This document shows positions 54,498-63,904 of a stretch of DNA of 64,000 nt, in pieces; within the stretch, counting starts at the first letter, position 1; each line of letters begins with the position of its first letter. Origin of the DNA: Fibrobacterota bacterium (GTDB lineage Bacteria; Fibrobacterota; Chitinivibrionia; Chitinivibrionales; Chitinispirillaceae). Made by a program: the position numbers and the translations under genes. The stretch spans positions 1 through 64,000 of the forward strand of contig JAEZKP010000010.1 of the NCBI GenBank assembly GCA_023436145.1, given 5' to 3'. The notes under the pieces were generated by a model. It made no database searches. It was not told where the DNA came from and saw only the letters and a program-made list of their open reading frames with translations.

Positions 54498-55358
54498 ATG
54501 CAGGGAATCAGAGAATTTAACAAAAAGATTACCAGTCTCAAGAATACCAGGAAGATCACCAGTTCCATGAAGATGATCTCTTCGGTAAAGCTTCAGCGAT
54601 TCTCAAAGCTGCGGCAGACTACAGCCCCGTTCTGGGAAACCGCTCAAGCATCACTCGAGCGAATCTGTTGCTTTGCAGGAGATTCCCATGTACTTTGCAA
54701 CGGATATCCGCAAGGAAAAAAAACACATGTGCTTCTATTCTCCAGCGACAGAGGTCTGTGCGGAAGGTTCAATACAAACGCGATAAGGAAGGCTTTACAG
54801 CTTTTCGATGAAATAACTGAAAAGGGAAATGAGTGTACATTCAGTTTTGCCGGTGGTAAGGGATTTACCTTTTTTAAAAGACGGAAACTGCCCACCGGAA
54901 AAGTTTATGAAGGGAGCGGGACTCCCGCTTACAACCTGGCATCCGCAATTGCAGACGATCTTTTTGATAAATATATGAAAGGTGAAGCCCAGCAGATCTG
55001 GATAGTATATACCCGTAAAGCTGCAGGGATGACTGAAGAACCATGTTCAGAACTTCTGCTGCCCTTTAATTTCAGTCAGCATTCATCTCCGGGAACTCCA
55101 AATGTACTTCTTGAGGAGGACAGTACCGAATTACTGGTTAAATATGCATTGATGGCCATAAGAGCAAAAATTTACAAAGCGCATCTGGAATCGACTGTCA
55201 GCGAACATGCTGCCCGGATGAGTGCTATGGATACCGCCACCACAAACTGCGATCAGATGATCCAACGCTATATCAAACTGCGCAACCGCGCACGACAAAC
55301 TGCAATCACTACAGAACTCAGCGAAATCGTATCAGGAAAAGAAGCAATTGACAACTAA
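54498..55358 (+). CDS. atpG: ATP synthase F1 subunit gamma
   Basis: This 286-residue central-shaft subunit has the two terminal coiled-coil helices (IREFNKKITSLKNTRKIT at the start, ATTNCDQMIQRYIKLRNRARQ at the end) and a central Rossmann-like part with LLFSSDRGLCGRFN. Length is normal and there is no inserted regulatory loop. It starts 4 bases after atpA and ends 10 bases before atpD. Confidence 0.95.
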   Translation: MQGIREFNKKITSLKNTRKITSSMKMISSVKLQRFSKLRQTTAPFWETAQASLERICCFAGDSHVLCNGYPQGKKTHVLLFSSDRGLCGRFNTNAIRKALQLFDEITEKGNECTFSFAGGKGFTFFKRRKLPTGKVYEGSGTPAYNLASAIADDLFDKYMKGEAQQIWIVYTRKAAGMTEEPCSELLLPFNFSQHSSPGTPNVLLEEDSTELLVKYALMAIRAKIYKAHLESTVSEHAARMSAMDTATTNCDQMIQRYIKLRNRARQTAITTELSEIVSGKEAIDN

Positions 55359-55368
55359 TGGAGTTAAT

Positions 55369-56799
55369 ATGAATACAGCCGCAAAACAGATTCAGAGTAC
55401 CGGAAAAATTATACAGGTGGTAGGTGCTGTGGTGGATGTTTCTTTCGAGGAAGGTGATCTGCCTGAAATAAATACTGCACTTGAAGTAAAACTGGAGACA
55501 CCTGAGAACAGCGATGCTCAAACTCTGGTACTGGAAACAGCCCAGCATCTGGGTGAACGGGTCGTAAGGACAATTGCTATGGACAGTACTGATGGTCTGG
55601 CCAGAGGAATGCAGGTAATTAACACCGGGGAGATGATCAAGGTTCCGGTTGGCTCTGAAGTGCTGGGGAGAATCATAAATGTCATTGGTAAACCGGTAGA
55701 TGGTGGTGGCGAGCTGAATTCCGCAAAGCATTACCCCATTCACCGTGCCGCTCCTTCTTTTGCCGATCAGAGCACAAAAAATGAGATACTGGTGACCGGT
55801 ATCAAAGTAATCGATCTGCTGGAACCTTATGTCAAAGGAGGCAAAATCGGTCTTTTTGGCGGTGCCGGAGTGGGAAAAACCGTTCTGATAATGGAGTTGA
55901 TTAATAATATTGCAAAAGCATATCAGGGTTATTCGGTGTTTGCCGGTATAGGTGAAAGAACCAGAGAAGGTACACAGCTCTGGGGAGAAATGAAAGAGTC
56001 CGGAGTGCTTGACCGCACGGCTCTTGTTTATGGACAGATGAACGAACCACCGGGAGCGCGCGCCAGGGTAGGACTGTCTGCCTTAAGTATTGCCGAGTAT
56101 TTCCGGGACGAAGAACGTCGTGATGTGCTTCTTTTTATAGATAACATGTTTCGCTTTGTTCAGGCTGGTTCGGAGGTATCAGCTTTACTGGGTCGAATTC
56201 CTTCTGCAGTAGGATATCAACCGACGCTTTCTACTGACATAGGAGAATTACAGGAAAGAATCACTTCCACCAGAAACGGCTCGGTCACCTCGGTGCAGGC
56301 TATTTATGTTCCTGCAGATGACTACACTGATCCTGCACCTGCTACCACATTTACCCATCTGGATGCCACTACCAATTTAAGCCGTGCTATTCAGGAAATA
56401 GGCATTTATCCGGCAGTTGATCCACTGGAATCCTCTTCTGCCATTCTTACTCCGGATATTATCGGGCAGGACCATTATCGTACAGCCCGAAGAGTACAGG
56501 AATTACTTCAGCTCTACCGTAATCTTCAGGATATCATCGCAATACTGGGAATGGATGAGTTATCGGAAGAAGACAGAAAAGCGGTTGAACGGGCACGTAA
56601 AGTCCAGAAATTTCTCAGCCAGCCATTCACGGTGGCAGAACATTTCACCGGAATGAAAGGGAAATTTGTACCTCTGGAGGACACAATACGTTCTTTTGCA
56701 GAAATTCTTGATGGTAAACACGATGACCTTCCGGAACAGGCCTTTTATATGGTTGGAACAATCGAAGATGCTCGTGAAAAAGCCAAACAGCTGAGGTAA
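55369..56799 (+). CDS. atpD: ATP synthase F1 subunit beta
   Basis: This 476-residue catalytic subunit has P-loop GGAGVGKT (164-171), GERTREG, LLFIDNMFRFVQAGSEVS and the DELSEED lever (MDELSEED). All catalytic motifs are intact. The start at 55369 follows GGAG by 5 bases. A TTG 7 codons upstream overlaps atpG. Length is normal, so the fusion concerns alpha only. Confidence 0.96.
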   Translation: MNTAAKQIQSTGKIIQVVGAVVDVSFEEGDLPEINTALEVKLETPENSDAQTLVLETAQHLGERVVRTIAMDSTDGLARGMQVINTGEMIKVPVGSEVLGRIINVIGKPVDGGGELNSAKHYPIHRAAPSFADQSTKNEILVTGIKVIDLLEPYVKGGKIGLFGGAGVGKTVLIMELINNIAKAYQGYSVFAGIGERTREGTQLWGEMKESGVLDRTALVYGQMNEPPGARARVGLSALSIAEYFRDEERRDVLLFIDNMFRFVQAGSEVSALLGRIPSAVGYQPTLSTDIGELQERITSTRNGSVTSVQAIYVPADDYTDPAPATTFTHLDATTNLSRAIQEIGIYPAVDPLESSSAILTPDIIGQDHYRTARRVQELLQLYRNLQDIIAILGMDELSEEDRKAVERARKVQKFLSQPFTVAEHFTGMKGKFVPLEDTIRSFAEILDGKHDDLPEQAFYMVGTIEDAREKAKQLR

Positions 56800-56801
56800 A
56801 T

Positions 56802-57065
56802 ATGGAAACCTTCCCCTTTAGATTAGTTACTCCCGAAGGTGTAATGTTTGACACTCCCATCTGGCAGATTTCTGCCTGTAATTCTTTGGGCTGGTTCGCT
56901 ATTCGTGCACACCATGCCGAATTTTGCACATCTTTGAAATCCGGAACACTGGAACTGGCTATTTCTCCTCAAAATCGCCAACAAGTTCAAATAGGTTCCG
57001 GTTTTCTGGAGTTCAGACCGGATCGCGGCTGCACTGTGATATGTGAGAAAAATCCAGACAGTTAG
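56802..57065 (+). CDS. atpC: Short ATP synthase F1 subunit epsilon without the C-terminal helices
   Basis: This 87-residue protein covers only the N-terminal beta-sandwich of epsilon (FRLVTPEGVMFD, then GWFAIRAHHAEF, ending in ICEKNPDS). Normal epsilon has about 130-140 residues, of which the last ~50 form the helical hairpin that inhibits ATP hydrolysis. There is a clean stop and no sign of a frameshifted remainder downstream, so the loss looks established. It lies 2 bases after atpD and ends the operon. In some phyla short epsilon is known, but here it coexists with the alpha-EIIA fusion. Confidence 0.88.
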   Translation: METFPFRLVTPEGVMFDTPIWQISACNSLGWFAIRAHHAEFCTSLKSGTLELAISPQNRQQVQIGSGFLEFRPDRGCTVICEKNPDS

Positions 57066-57086
57066 AAATCAAACTGTCAACTCTCC

Positions 57087-57112
57087 GGCAGGAAACCCTT
57101 CGACTTCCTGCC
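57087..57112 (+). terminator. Stem-loop after the ATP synthase operon
   Basis: A perfect 8-bp stem GGCAGGAA/TTCCTGCC with a 10-base loop starts 21 bases after the atpC stop. It has no U-tract, so it may be a Rho-assisted end or mRNA stabiliser. The rest of the gap to the polyferredoxin shows nothing else. Confidence 0.5.
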
Positions 57113-57318
57113 AGCATCTCCCGATTTACCAATAGAATAATAGTTCCGCTTTCATGTATGCCTGATGGGTGGTCAACAAATAATTTGAACCACAAACATC
57201 GCACTGGCGACGAAAAGATTCATCATGTTATATTTCTGATTCATATTTTTATCAAATAATCATCGATTTATCAGAACTCCTGAATGCGAACAGCAGATCA
57301 ACTGAGCGGGGGCAATAC

Positions 57319-59001
57319 TTGAGAAGAACCAGAATATTCTTGCAGATTTTCTTTGTGACAGTTTTTGTGGGGGCTTTTTTTTATCTGAATACAAACCCCC
57401 GTGCTTACTCTTTTGACAGTGAGTTTTTTCTTCGTTTCAATCCATTTACCGGTTTAATCACCATGCTGGCATCCAGGTCAATAATTATGCCGCTGGCAAT
57501 ATTCACGGTGATTTTTTTGGTAGCGACTCTTCTTTTTGGCAGGTTTTTCTGTGGCTTTATGTGTCCGTTAGGAGCGCTGATAGATTTTTTTGATCGGCAC
57601 CTTTTTGCGGGCATGCGCTCAAATAAGCGCCGCCCACAGTTGTTTATTCAGCGTCTCAAGTATGTACTATTAACTATTGTTTCAGTACTTTCCATCTTTG
57701 GAGTGGTTTTCCCCATTTTTATAGATCCATTATCGCTTACCACCCGTTTTCTGACTCTATTAATCCATCCATTGATAAACATTCTGGGCGTTGATTTTCT
57801 TAAGTTCACCAGCATCTTTTCTTCATCATGGAGCAATCATATCTATAGTTTATACCCGATCAGGGTACCATTATATTACGGTACGATTCTGACGCTGACA
57901 CTGGCAGCAATGGTTTTTGCCGGCTGTTTCTGGGATAAACGGTTCTGGTGTCAATACATCTGCCCCACCGGGGCGTTTCTGGGAGTTCTAAGCAGGTTTT
58001 CCCTGTTCAGAAGAAAAACCAGCGAATCAGGCTGTAACAGTTGTCAAAGATGTGTAAAATCCTGTCCTGTACATGCTATCAATGAGAAGGATGTCAGCAG
58101 GACCAGGGTTTCAGAATGTATCGAATGCGGAATATGCGTCCAGTTGAAGGACAGTTGTAGCAGATTTTTATTATCTATACCGGAGCCCCAAAAAAGCCTG
58201 AACCCGGATCTTCACAGACGACATCTGTTGTCAGGAGTAGCCGGTGGTTTACTCATGCTTCCAGTTTTCAGAGCCGCCGGAAGCAGCAAAAATGATAATC
58301 ACGGTAAACTGATCCGTCCACCAGGTACAATTCCTGAAGAGCAGTTTATAGCCCGATGCCTTGCCTGCGGAGAGTGCATGAAGGTCTGCCCTACCAATAC
58401 ACTTCAGCCGTGCATGTTCACCGATGGCTTTTCACGTCTTTACACTCCCAAGGTAGTTCCGCGAATTGCCGGCTGTGAAGAAAAATGTAACCTGTGCGGC
58501 AATGTCTGTCCTACCGGAGCTATACGTAAACTGCCTCTTGAAGAGAAACAGTTTGTAAAGATCGGTACAGCTGTTCTGGATCGTCATAGATGTCTGGCAT
58601 GGTCACAAAATAAAGAATGTCTGGTATGTGATGAAGTTTGTCCTTACAACGCCATAGAAGCACGTGTGGTAGATACGGTGAAAGGCCGCTTTAAAGTTCC
58701 TGTGGTAAATGAAGATCTATGTCTTGGTTGTGGAATGTGTGAACAGCATTGCCCCATCTTCGATATCGCAGCGATTGCTGTATATAAGTTCGGCGAGAAC
58801 CGTCGTTTAGATGGAGAATACACTACTAAATGGCAGAAAGAGAAGATCCTTGAACGGCGCAAAGCCTCCGACAGTGTTCATTTGGGCAAATCCATAGATC
58901 CAATGGATGAGGGAGAAAATCAAAACAGCAGCTCCAGCGGATTTTCAGATTCTTACGAATCTGGTGAAGGCAGCTCTGGGTTTTCTGATGGTTTCGAATA
59001 G
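57319..59001 (+). CDS. Membrane polyferredoxin (NapH/NosR-like) with many 4Fe-4S motifs
   Basis: This 560-residue protein has about five membrane helices in the N-terminal half (about 1-215), with FCGFMCPLGAL and WCQYICPTGA as in NapH/NosR, then a soluble part with several ferredoxin clusters: CNSCQRCVKSCP, CIECGIC, CLACGECMKVCP, CNLCGNVCP, CLVCDEVCP and CLGCGMCEQHCP. It probably moves electrons between a membrane pool and an exported partner. The C-terminal 25 residues are Ser/Gly-rich. The start is a TTG with GGGGG upstream. DUF362 follows 170 bases later. Confidence 0.88.
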   Translation: MRRTRIFLQIFFVTVFVGAFFYLNTNPRAYSFDSEFFLRFNPFTGLITMLASRSIIMPLAIFTVIFLVATLLFGRFFCGFMCPLGALIDFFDRHLFAGMRSNKRRPQLFIQRLKYVLLTIVSVLSIFGVVFPIFIDPLSLTTRFLTLLIHPLINILGVDFLKFTSIFSSSWSNHIYSLYPIRVPLYYGTILTLTLAAMVFAGCFWDKRFWCQYICPTGAFLGVLSRFSLFRRKTSESGCNSCQRCVKSCPVHAINEKDVSRTRVSECIECGICVQLKDSCSRFLLSIPEPQKSLNPDLHRRHLLSGVAGGLLMLPVFRAAGSSKNDNHGKLIRPPGTIPEEQFIARCLACGECMKVCPTNTLQPCMFTDGFSRLYTPKVVPRIAGCEEKCNLCGNVCPTGAIRKLPLEEKQFVKIGTAVLDRHRCLAWSQNKECLVCDEVCPYNAIEARVVDTVKGRFKVPVVNEDLCLGCGMCEQHCPIFDIAAIAVYKFGENRRLDGEYTTKWQKEKILERRKASDSVHLGKSIDPMDEGENQNSSSSGFSDSYESGEGSSGFSDGFE

Positions 59002-59038
59002 TTACACTGTTAGAATGGAGTAATTATGCTCCGGTACA

Positions 59039-59068
59039 AGATGATGTAAAAAAACAATCATCATTTTT
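59039..59068 (+). terminator. Probable terminator after the polyferredoxin gene
   Basis: ATGATG/CATCAT forms the core of a stem (6 perfect pairs plus flanking A/T and G-T pairs) with a 12-base loop, followed by TTTTTG. The stem is weak, so readthrough into the DUF362 gene is possible. Confidence 0.45.
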
Positions 59069-59171
59069 GTAGGATAAATTATAATGTGTTTTTCCTTATT
59101 ACCGGAATTGGCCGGTTTAGATTTATGAACATTATGTGAAATTATGATAACTAATGGTGCCAGGAGGAATA

Positions 59172-60080
59172 ATGGCTATTTCCAGACGTGAATTCATAGA
59201 AGCTGCTGCCGGTACTACCCTATTGGCTGCAGGAAGTAGTTTTGCCCAGCAGGAAAGTACCGGATCGAAAAGTGAAGTATACGTGGGAAAAGGAACTGCC
59301 GCTCAGATGCTTCCAAAGATACTGGAAAAAATGGGTGGTCTCTCCAGGTTTGTTAAACCGGGTAGCAGGGTTCTGATAAAACCCAATATGAGCTTTGCTA
59401 ATCCTCCTGACTGGGGAACCGGTACCAGTCCTGAAGCGGTTTATACAATGACAAAGCTATGTCTGGAAGCTGGTGCAAAGAGGGTTATTGTTTGTGATAA
59501 TACCATCAGAGAACCTGAACACTGTAAAGAAAAAACCGGTATAGCTGCAGCCATTAAGGATCTTAAAGGTGCTGTACTTTTTATTCCGAAACAGGACAGC
59601 ATGTTTATCAGAAAAAATGACTCCAAGGCAAAAGAGCTTAGAGAAGTTGATGTGGTTAAAGAAGTGTATCAGGTCGATACCTTTATTTCACTTCCTTGCG
59701 CTAAATCACACAGTGCGGGTGGAGTTTCTTTAAATATTAAAGGATTGATGGGACTGGTGAAAGAGCGCGGTACATTTCATCGTGAGATGGAGATGCATAC
59801 TGCAATTGCCGAGCAACTATATTACATGAAACCACATTTGTGCATTGTTGACGGGACACGTGCATTGCTTGATAATGGTCCTGCAGGGCCGGGTAAGGTT
59901 ATAGAATTAAACACATTTGTGGCAGGAACCGATCCGGTAGCAGTAGATAGTTATGCAGTTTCTCTTGCTTCCTGGTACGGAAAGACCTTTGATGGTAAAC
60001 AGGTTAAGCACTTGAAATTAGCGGGAGAGTTAGGATTTGGGAATGTGGAATCATCTATGATTTCTGAAGTTACAGTTTAG
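59172..60080 (+). CDS. DUF362 protein with Tat signal
   Basis: This 302-residue protein begins MAISRREFIEAAAGTTLLAA, a clear twin-arginine signal, and then has the DUF362 fold (VLIKPNMSFANPP, CDNTIREPEHC, SLPCAKSHSAGG, NIKGLMGLVKERGTFHR). Such proteins are found beside polyferredoxins and radical SAM/AMMECR1 genes but have no known reaction. The start is set by AGGAGG six bases upstream of the ATG at 59172. It lies downstream of the polyferredoxin on the same strand. Confidence 0.88.
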   Translation: MAISRREFIEAAAGTTLLAAGSSFAQQESTGSKSEVYVGKGTAAQMLPKILEKMGGLSRFVKPGSRVLIKPNMSFANPPDWGTGTSPEAVYTMTKLCLEAGAKRVIVCDNTIREPEHCKEKTGIAAAIKDLKGAVLFIPKQDSMFIRKNDSKAKELREVDVVKEVYQVDTFISLPCAKSHSAGGVSLNIKGLMGLVKERGTFHREMEMHTAIAEQLYYMKPHLCIVDGTRALLDNGPAGPGKVIELNTFVAGTDPVAVDSYAVSLASWYGKTFDGKQVKHLKLAGELGFGNVESSMISEVTV

Positions 60081-60092
60081 AAAACGGAGAGC

Positions 60093-60126
60093 AATGCATT
60101 CTCAAGAAACACCTTGAGAATGCATT
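60093..60126 (+). terminator. Long perfect stem-loop after the DUF362 gene
   Basis: A 14-bp perfect stem AATGCATTCTCAAG/CTTGAGAATGCATT with a 6-base loop lies 12 bases after the stop. There is no U-tract (CCGGTTTCAG follows). It may be a Rho-independent-like end, a 3' stabiliser, or a small repeat element. Confidence 0.6.
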
Positions 60127-60287
60127 CCGGTTTCAGATATTTTCATCATATTTTCTCCTCTGTATACTTTAGAAAACTTCCAGATTCTGTTTTTGTACGA
60201 CTGTTCATGTGCAGAAGAAAATTGATCCATCTTGCTGGAGGCGTAACAGCCTGAGCCGTTTTGTGAAGCGCTTAATCATTCTTTTTC

Positions 60288-63200
60288 ATGGATGAAAGGA
60301 AACTCCAAAAGGTGATTTTCCGTAAACTTCAACTGATTGTTTCCATGCTTCTGGTGCTTCACACAATCCCATGGTCTCAAGCTGCACTGCAGTGGCGTAT
60401 TTACAAAAGCAGTAGTAATTGTTGGTTGGCTTCCCCATCAGGTCTTTTGATTTTCTCCTCTTCAACCCGTACGATTCGTCCTGTGACAATAGATCCGGTG
60501 AGAAAGATAAGCTCGATAACTGATATAGTTGAGTTCGAAGGATATCTTTTTGTTTCTACCGATGCCGGATTATATAAGATTGACATGAATACCCAGAGCA
60601 GTGAACGTATTTCCTTTCCTGAGGATCAGATAATTCATGGCAAAATAACCGTTGATATGGATTACATATGGTTGGCAGATAATAATCTTCTTTATAGTTA
60701 TGACCGGTTGAGTGCAGAATGGCGAAATTATACAATTCCTGGAGAGAACACGAAAATAACAGGTATTCACAGCAACGGTGAAACTGTTATTTGTATCGGT
60801 AAAGCATCAGTAAACACGTTCTCCATTTCCACAGAAAAATGGAATACCAATATTTTCAGTGGCAATGTTTCGGATTCGGCAATTTACTTTGTGGGCAAGA
60901 ACACACTCAATTTAATAAACAATAATTCAATACAGCGCTATATGCCGTCCTCCTTTTCCTGGGAAACCACTGTCACAGAATCGGTACCACGGGATTATCT
61001 GGATGAAGATTCAACAATCTATTATGTAGATGGTGATAAATTAATGAAATTAATCTCTTCAACCAGTGTAATTCGTCCTTTGGATATTCCCCAGACAGGT
61101 GAGATTCATGCATTTTCTAAAATCACAGATACAATGCTTATTGCCACCCAGAAACGGATCATAAAGTACAATATCAGTTCCGGATCAATGGACTTTATTG
61201 AATACAGTACAGATCTGGACGCCTCCAGCATTGAAAAAATTTCTTTCCATGACAAATTTCTGATCGTCATTTGTAAAACATATATCGCTTTGTATGATAT
61301 TGCAAACCGGTCATGGCAAAAGACATCGCGTGGTGAACTTAAGCAGAAGGTAAGAGCTGTCTCCTGGGATGACAAGGGATTTATTGCCAGATACAGTCCC
61401 GGTTATCAATCCTCTTTAACCGGGAGTTTTGAAGAAAACTTTACGTTACGATTAAAAGGATTCGTATATGATACCAGTGTTCATATCAGGAGAGAAGGTG
61501 GCCAGACTATAAGGGACACAACCATTAAAAGCACCAGATTATTTGGTTACTCCCTCCCCAACCTTCCACTGATGAATTTAAATTTCAGAACTACAGATCC
61601 TCATGACCGTAACCTTGATGTTACATTTAATAACACCAGTCTCAGTACAGTTCCAAGTAAAGGAATTTATTATCAGGGAAACCGGGATGACCGGTTGAAT
61701 TCCATAAAAATCGGTACTACTTCCAGCAATCAGTTCTCGTCAACCACATTACCTGCAGCCCAGATGGAAGGTGGAAGCGTTGTTATCGAGAGTAAAAAAC
61801 GTACTGAGGGACGCGATCGTAAAATTCTGAGGGTAGCTGCCGGATCAGGTTTAATCACCACTAAAACCCAATGGCGGACTCTTCCGTTCCGCAGTGATGG
61901 AACTTATTACCTTATTGACAAGAAAAACAATCATTTCGACAGTCTGAAGAACGATGACGACATTCTCAATCCGGATACATTCGACATTTCAGAATCAGAT
62001 TCTTTGTCAAACGACACAACCAGGATAGTTCCAGGATCAGTTCTGGTGTGGGTCGATGGAGAACCACTTGATTCCTCTGAATATACCTTTTATAGCCTTA
62101 CAGGAAAGCTTCAATTTACTTCTGATGCACCGGTTGACCCGGTCTCTGTAATTTCCATTCAATATAAGATACAAACTGTTCCGGATGGCGGAATTAATGG
62201 GGTTGAGCTCCTTCCTAAACACAATTTCGGTTTACTTCATTTCGGTTCAATTAATCTTTCTCCACGGGAATGGATTTCAGCCAGAGTTGGAATCGCAGGT
62301 CTTGATTCCGATGCTTTTTCATCTGGAAAACCCAGTCCTGTTATCAATGCTTCGCTTCCTCTCGAAATCAGAAAAGACAGACTTTTCATAAAACTTAATC
62401 CTGAATATTCCTTTAATGCAGAGACAGGTGCCAAAGCCGGGTCAGCCTCACTGCAAAGCCGTTTTGGGAAAAAAACAGGAGTGGTTTTCAATGGTATGTT
62501 TGCCGATACTAATTATATCACCACAGATACTCTTTCCTATGGCTATGGAGCAATCAGAAACCAGTATGATTTTTCTTTAACTCATGATATTAAAAATGAA
62601 ATACCTCTTTCTTATTATCAGCATCGCCGCTATGCCGAGAATGGAATTGAGAGCCGTTTTTCCGCCCAGGCAGGAGCCCATTTTCCCGGTTTTCCTTTTT
62701 TGGATCTTTCCTTATCACGAACCTCGATAGAGCACTTTTCCACACCTGATTCCGAGAAAACCGCATTCGACAGCCTGTTTAATACCAAGGACAAAATGAG
62801 GTTTCGCCTTTATGAAACCTCCTCCAAAATTCTGGAAAAAGTGACCCATATAAAAAAGGTAAGTTATGATCTGTCTCACTCAGAATATCGTTATGAATCA
62901 GAAGGGAAAAGCTGGCGCAATGGAAGAATGAGTACAGCAGAGATAACTATAGCCCCGATTCAGCCGATAACCATATCTGGTAACCTCCTTTTTCAGGGCG
63001 GGATAGATATTGACAGTATGCCATCATCCATTTTACGTCCCAGTCTGGAACTTCAGACAATAAATGCTCCAAAAGGCATCGATTTTAATGCCGCTTACTA
63101 TCTAAATTATGGAAAATACAGTTCAGAAGACAGCAGCACCGACACAATCACCCGGTCAATGAATATCATTATTAAACCAGGCATGTGGTTACCAGCTCTG

Positions 63201-63857
63201 CGATGGCTTTCTCCCCGTGCGGCAGTTTCACAAGACATAAACTGTGTATTCAATGTTGCAGGACCTGATTTTTGGGAAATTTTGACCGGATCTCATGGTT
63301 CCAGAACCTATAATCTTCAAAGAAGTTTCGGGTTTAACATTTTCCCTACGGATGAGATTCTTTTGAGGAACAATAACGAATTTTCAAAAATTGACACCAG
63401 TGACTTTTTCAAGACTACAAATGACATACAGATCTGGCTGGGATCGAGAAACTTCTGGCAGGCGATATGGAACTATTCTTCAAAGAATCAGCTTCATAAC
63501 GGAAGTATAATTTATGACCGGACCTGGGCACCCTGGCTACGGACATCACCAGGCATAGCAATTAACAGCATGAACGATTCCACCGGTAATAAACTGGAAT
63601 TAAATCCCTCCTTAAAATTAAATATCAATTATCAGGACTTCTGGATTGTTAAAATATTTTCCACCTCGCATGATTTCAAACTGATCTGGACCAGACAGTA
63701 TAATGAGTTTAACAGTACACCTAACATTGCCTATTCTTTTAATGTGACCATTTTATTGCGACCAAATATTCAAATCAACAATTTTGAGATTTTTGCATTT
63801 AAACAAAATAAAATATCGGATTTTCAAAGCAGAACATCATTAGTTATGAATTTTTAG
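60288..63857 (+). CDS. Large surface protein: beta-propeller plus outer-membrane barrel
   Basis: This 1189-residue protein has a signal peptide (about 10-33, ending SQA), a repetitive N-terminal part (about 35-380) with propeller-like repeats (LFVSTDAGLYKID, LLIATQKRIIKYN), a middle module (about 400-680) with ILVWVDGEPLDSSEYTF like Ig/carboxypeptidase-type repeats of giant surface proteins, and a C-terminal half of alternating strands that ends in Phe (LVMNF), typical of an outer-membrane barrel. It resembles no family I can name with certainty. The ATG at 60288 lacks a clear SD. A lipoprotein gene follows 47 bases downstream, so the two may form one surface complex. Confidence 0.65.
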   Translation: MDERKLQKVIFRKLQLIVSMLLVLHTIPWSQAALQWRIYKSSSNCWLASPSGLLIFSSSTRTIRPVTIDPVRKISSITDIVEFEGYLFVSTDAGLYKIDMNTQSSERISFPEDQIIHGKITVDMDYIWLADNNLLYSYDRLSAEWRNYTIPGENTKITGIHSNGETVICIGKASVNTFSISTEKWNTNIFSGNVSDSAIYFVGKNTLNLINNNSIQRYMPSSFSWETTVTESVPRDYLDEDSTIYYVDGDKLMKLISSTSVIRPLDIPQTGEIHAFSKITDTMLIATQKRIIKYNISSGSMDFIEYSTDLDASSIEKISFHDKFLIVICKTYIALYDIANRSWQKTSRGELKQKVRAVSWDDKGFIARYSPGYQSSLTGSFEENFTLRLKGFVYDTSVHIRREGGQTIRDTTIKSTRLFGYSLPNLPLMNLNFRTTDPHDRNLDVTFNNTSLSTVPSKGIYYQGNRDDRLNSIKIGTTSSNQFSSTTLPAAQMEGGSVVIESKKRTEGRDRKILRVAAGSGLITTKTQWRTLPFRSDGTYYLIDKKNNHFDSLKNDDDILNPDTFDISESDSLSNDTTRIVPGSVLVWVDGEPLDSSEYTFYSLTGKLQFTSDAPVDPVSVISIQYKIQTVPDGGINGVELLPKHNFGLLHFGSINLSPREWISARVGIAGLDSDAFSSGKPSPVINASLPLEIRKDRLFIKLNPEYSFNAETGAKAGSASLQSRFGKKTGVVFNGMFADTNYITTDTLSYGYGAIRNQYDFSLTHDIKNEIPLSYYQHRRYAENGIESRFSAQAGAHFPGFPFLDLSLSRTSIEHFSTPDSEKTAFDSLFNTKDKMRFRLYETSSKILEKVTHIKKVSYDLSHSEYRYESEGKSWRNGRMSTAEITIAPIQPITISGNLLFQGGIDIDSMPSSILRPSLELQTINAPKGIDFNAAYYLNYGKYSSEDSSTDTITRSMNIIIKPGMWLPALRWLSPRAAVSQDINCVFNVAGPDFWEILTGSHGSRTYNLQRSFGFNIFPTDEILLRNNNEFSKIDTSDFFKTTNDIQIWLGSRNFWQAIWNYSSKNQLHNGSIIYDRTWAPWLRTSPGIAINSMNDSTGNKLELNPSLKLNINYQDFWIVKIFSTSHDFKLIWTRQYNEFNSTPNIAYSFNVTILLRPNIQINNFEIFAFKQNKISDFQSRTSLVMNF

Positions 63858-63904
63858 CTATCAAGTAGAATTATTTTTTTACCATTTCTTCAGGGGGTTG
63901 CATT

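Noticed and set aside
60230..60260. Weak sigma54-like GG-N10-GC match before the large surface protein
   Set aside because: Spacing fits but TGGAGG and CAGC differ from TGGCAC and TTGC at several bases, so it is likely chance.
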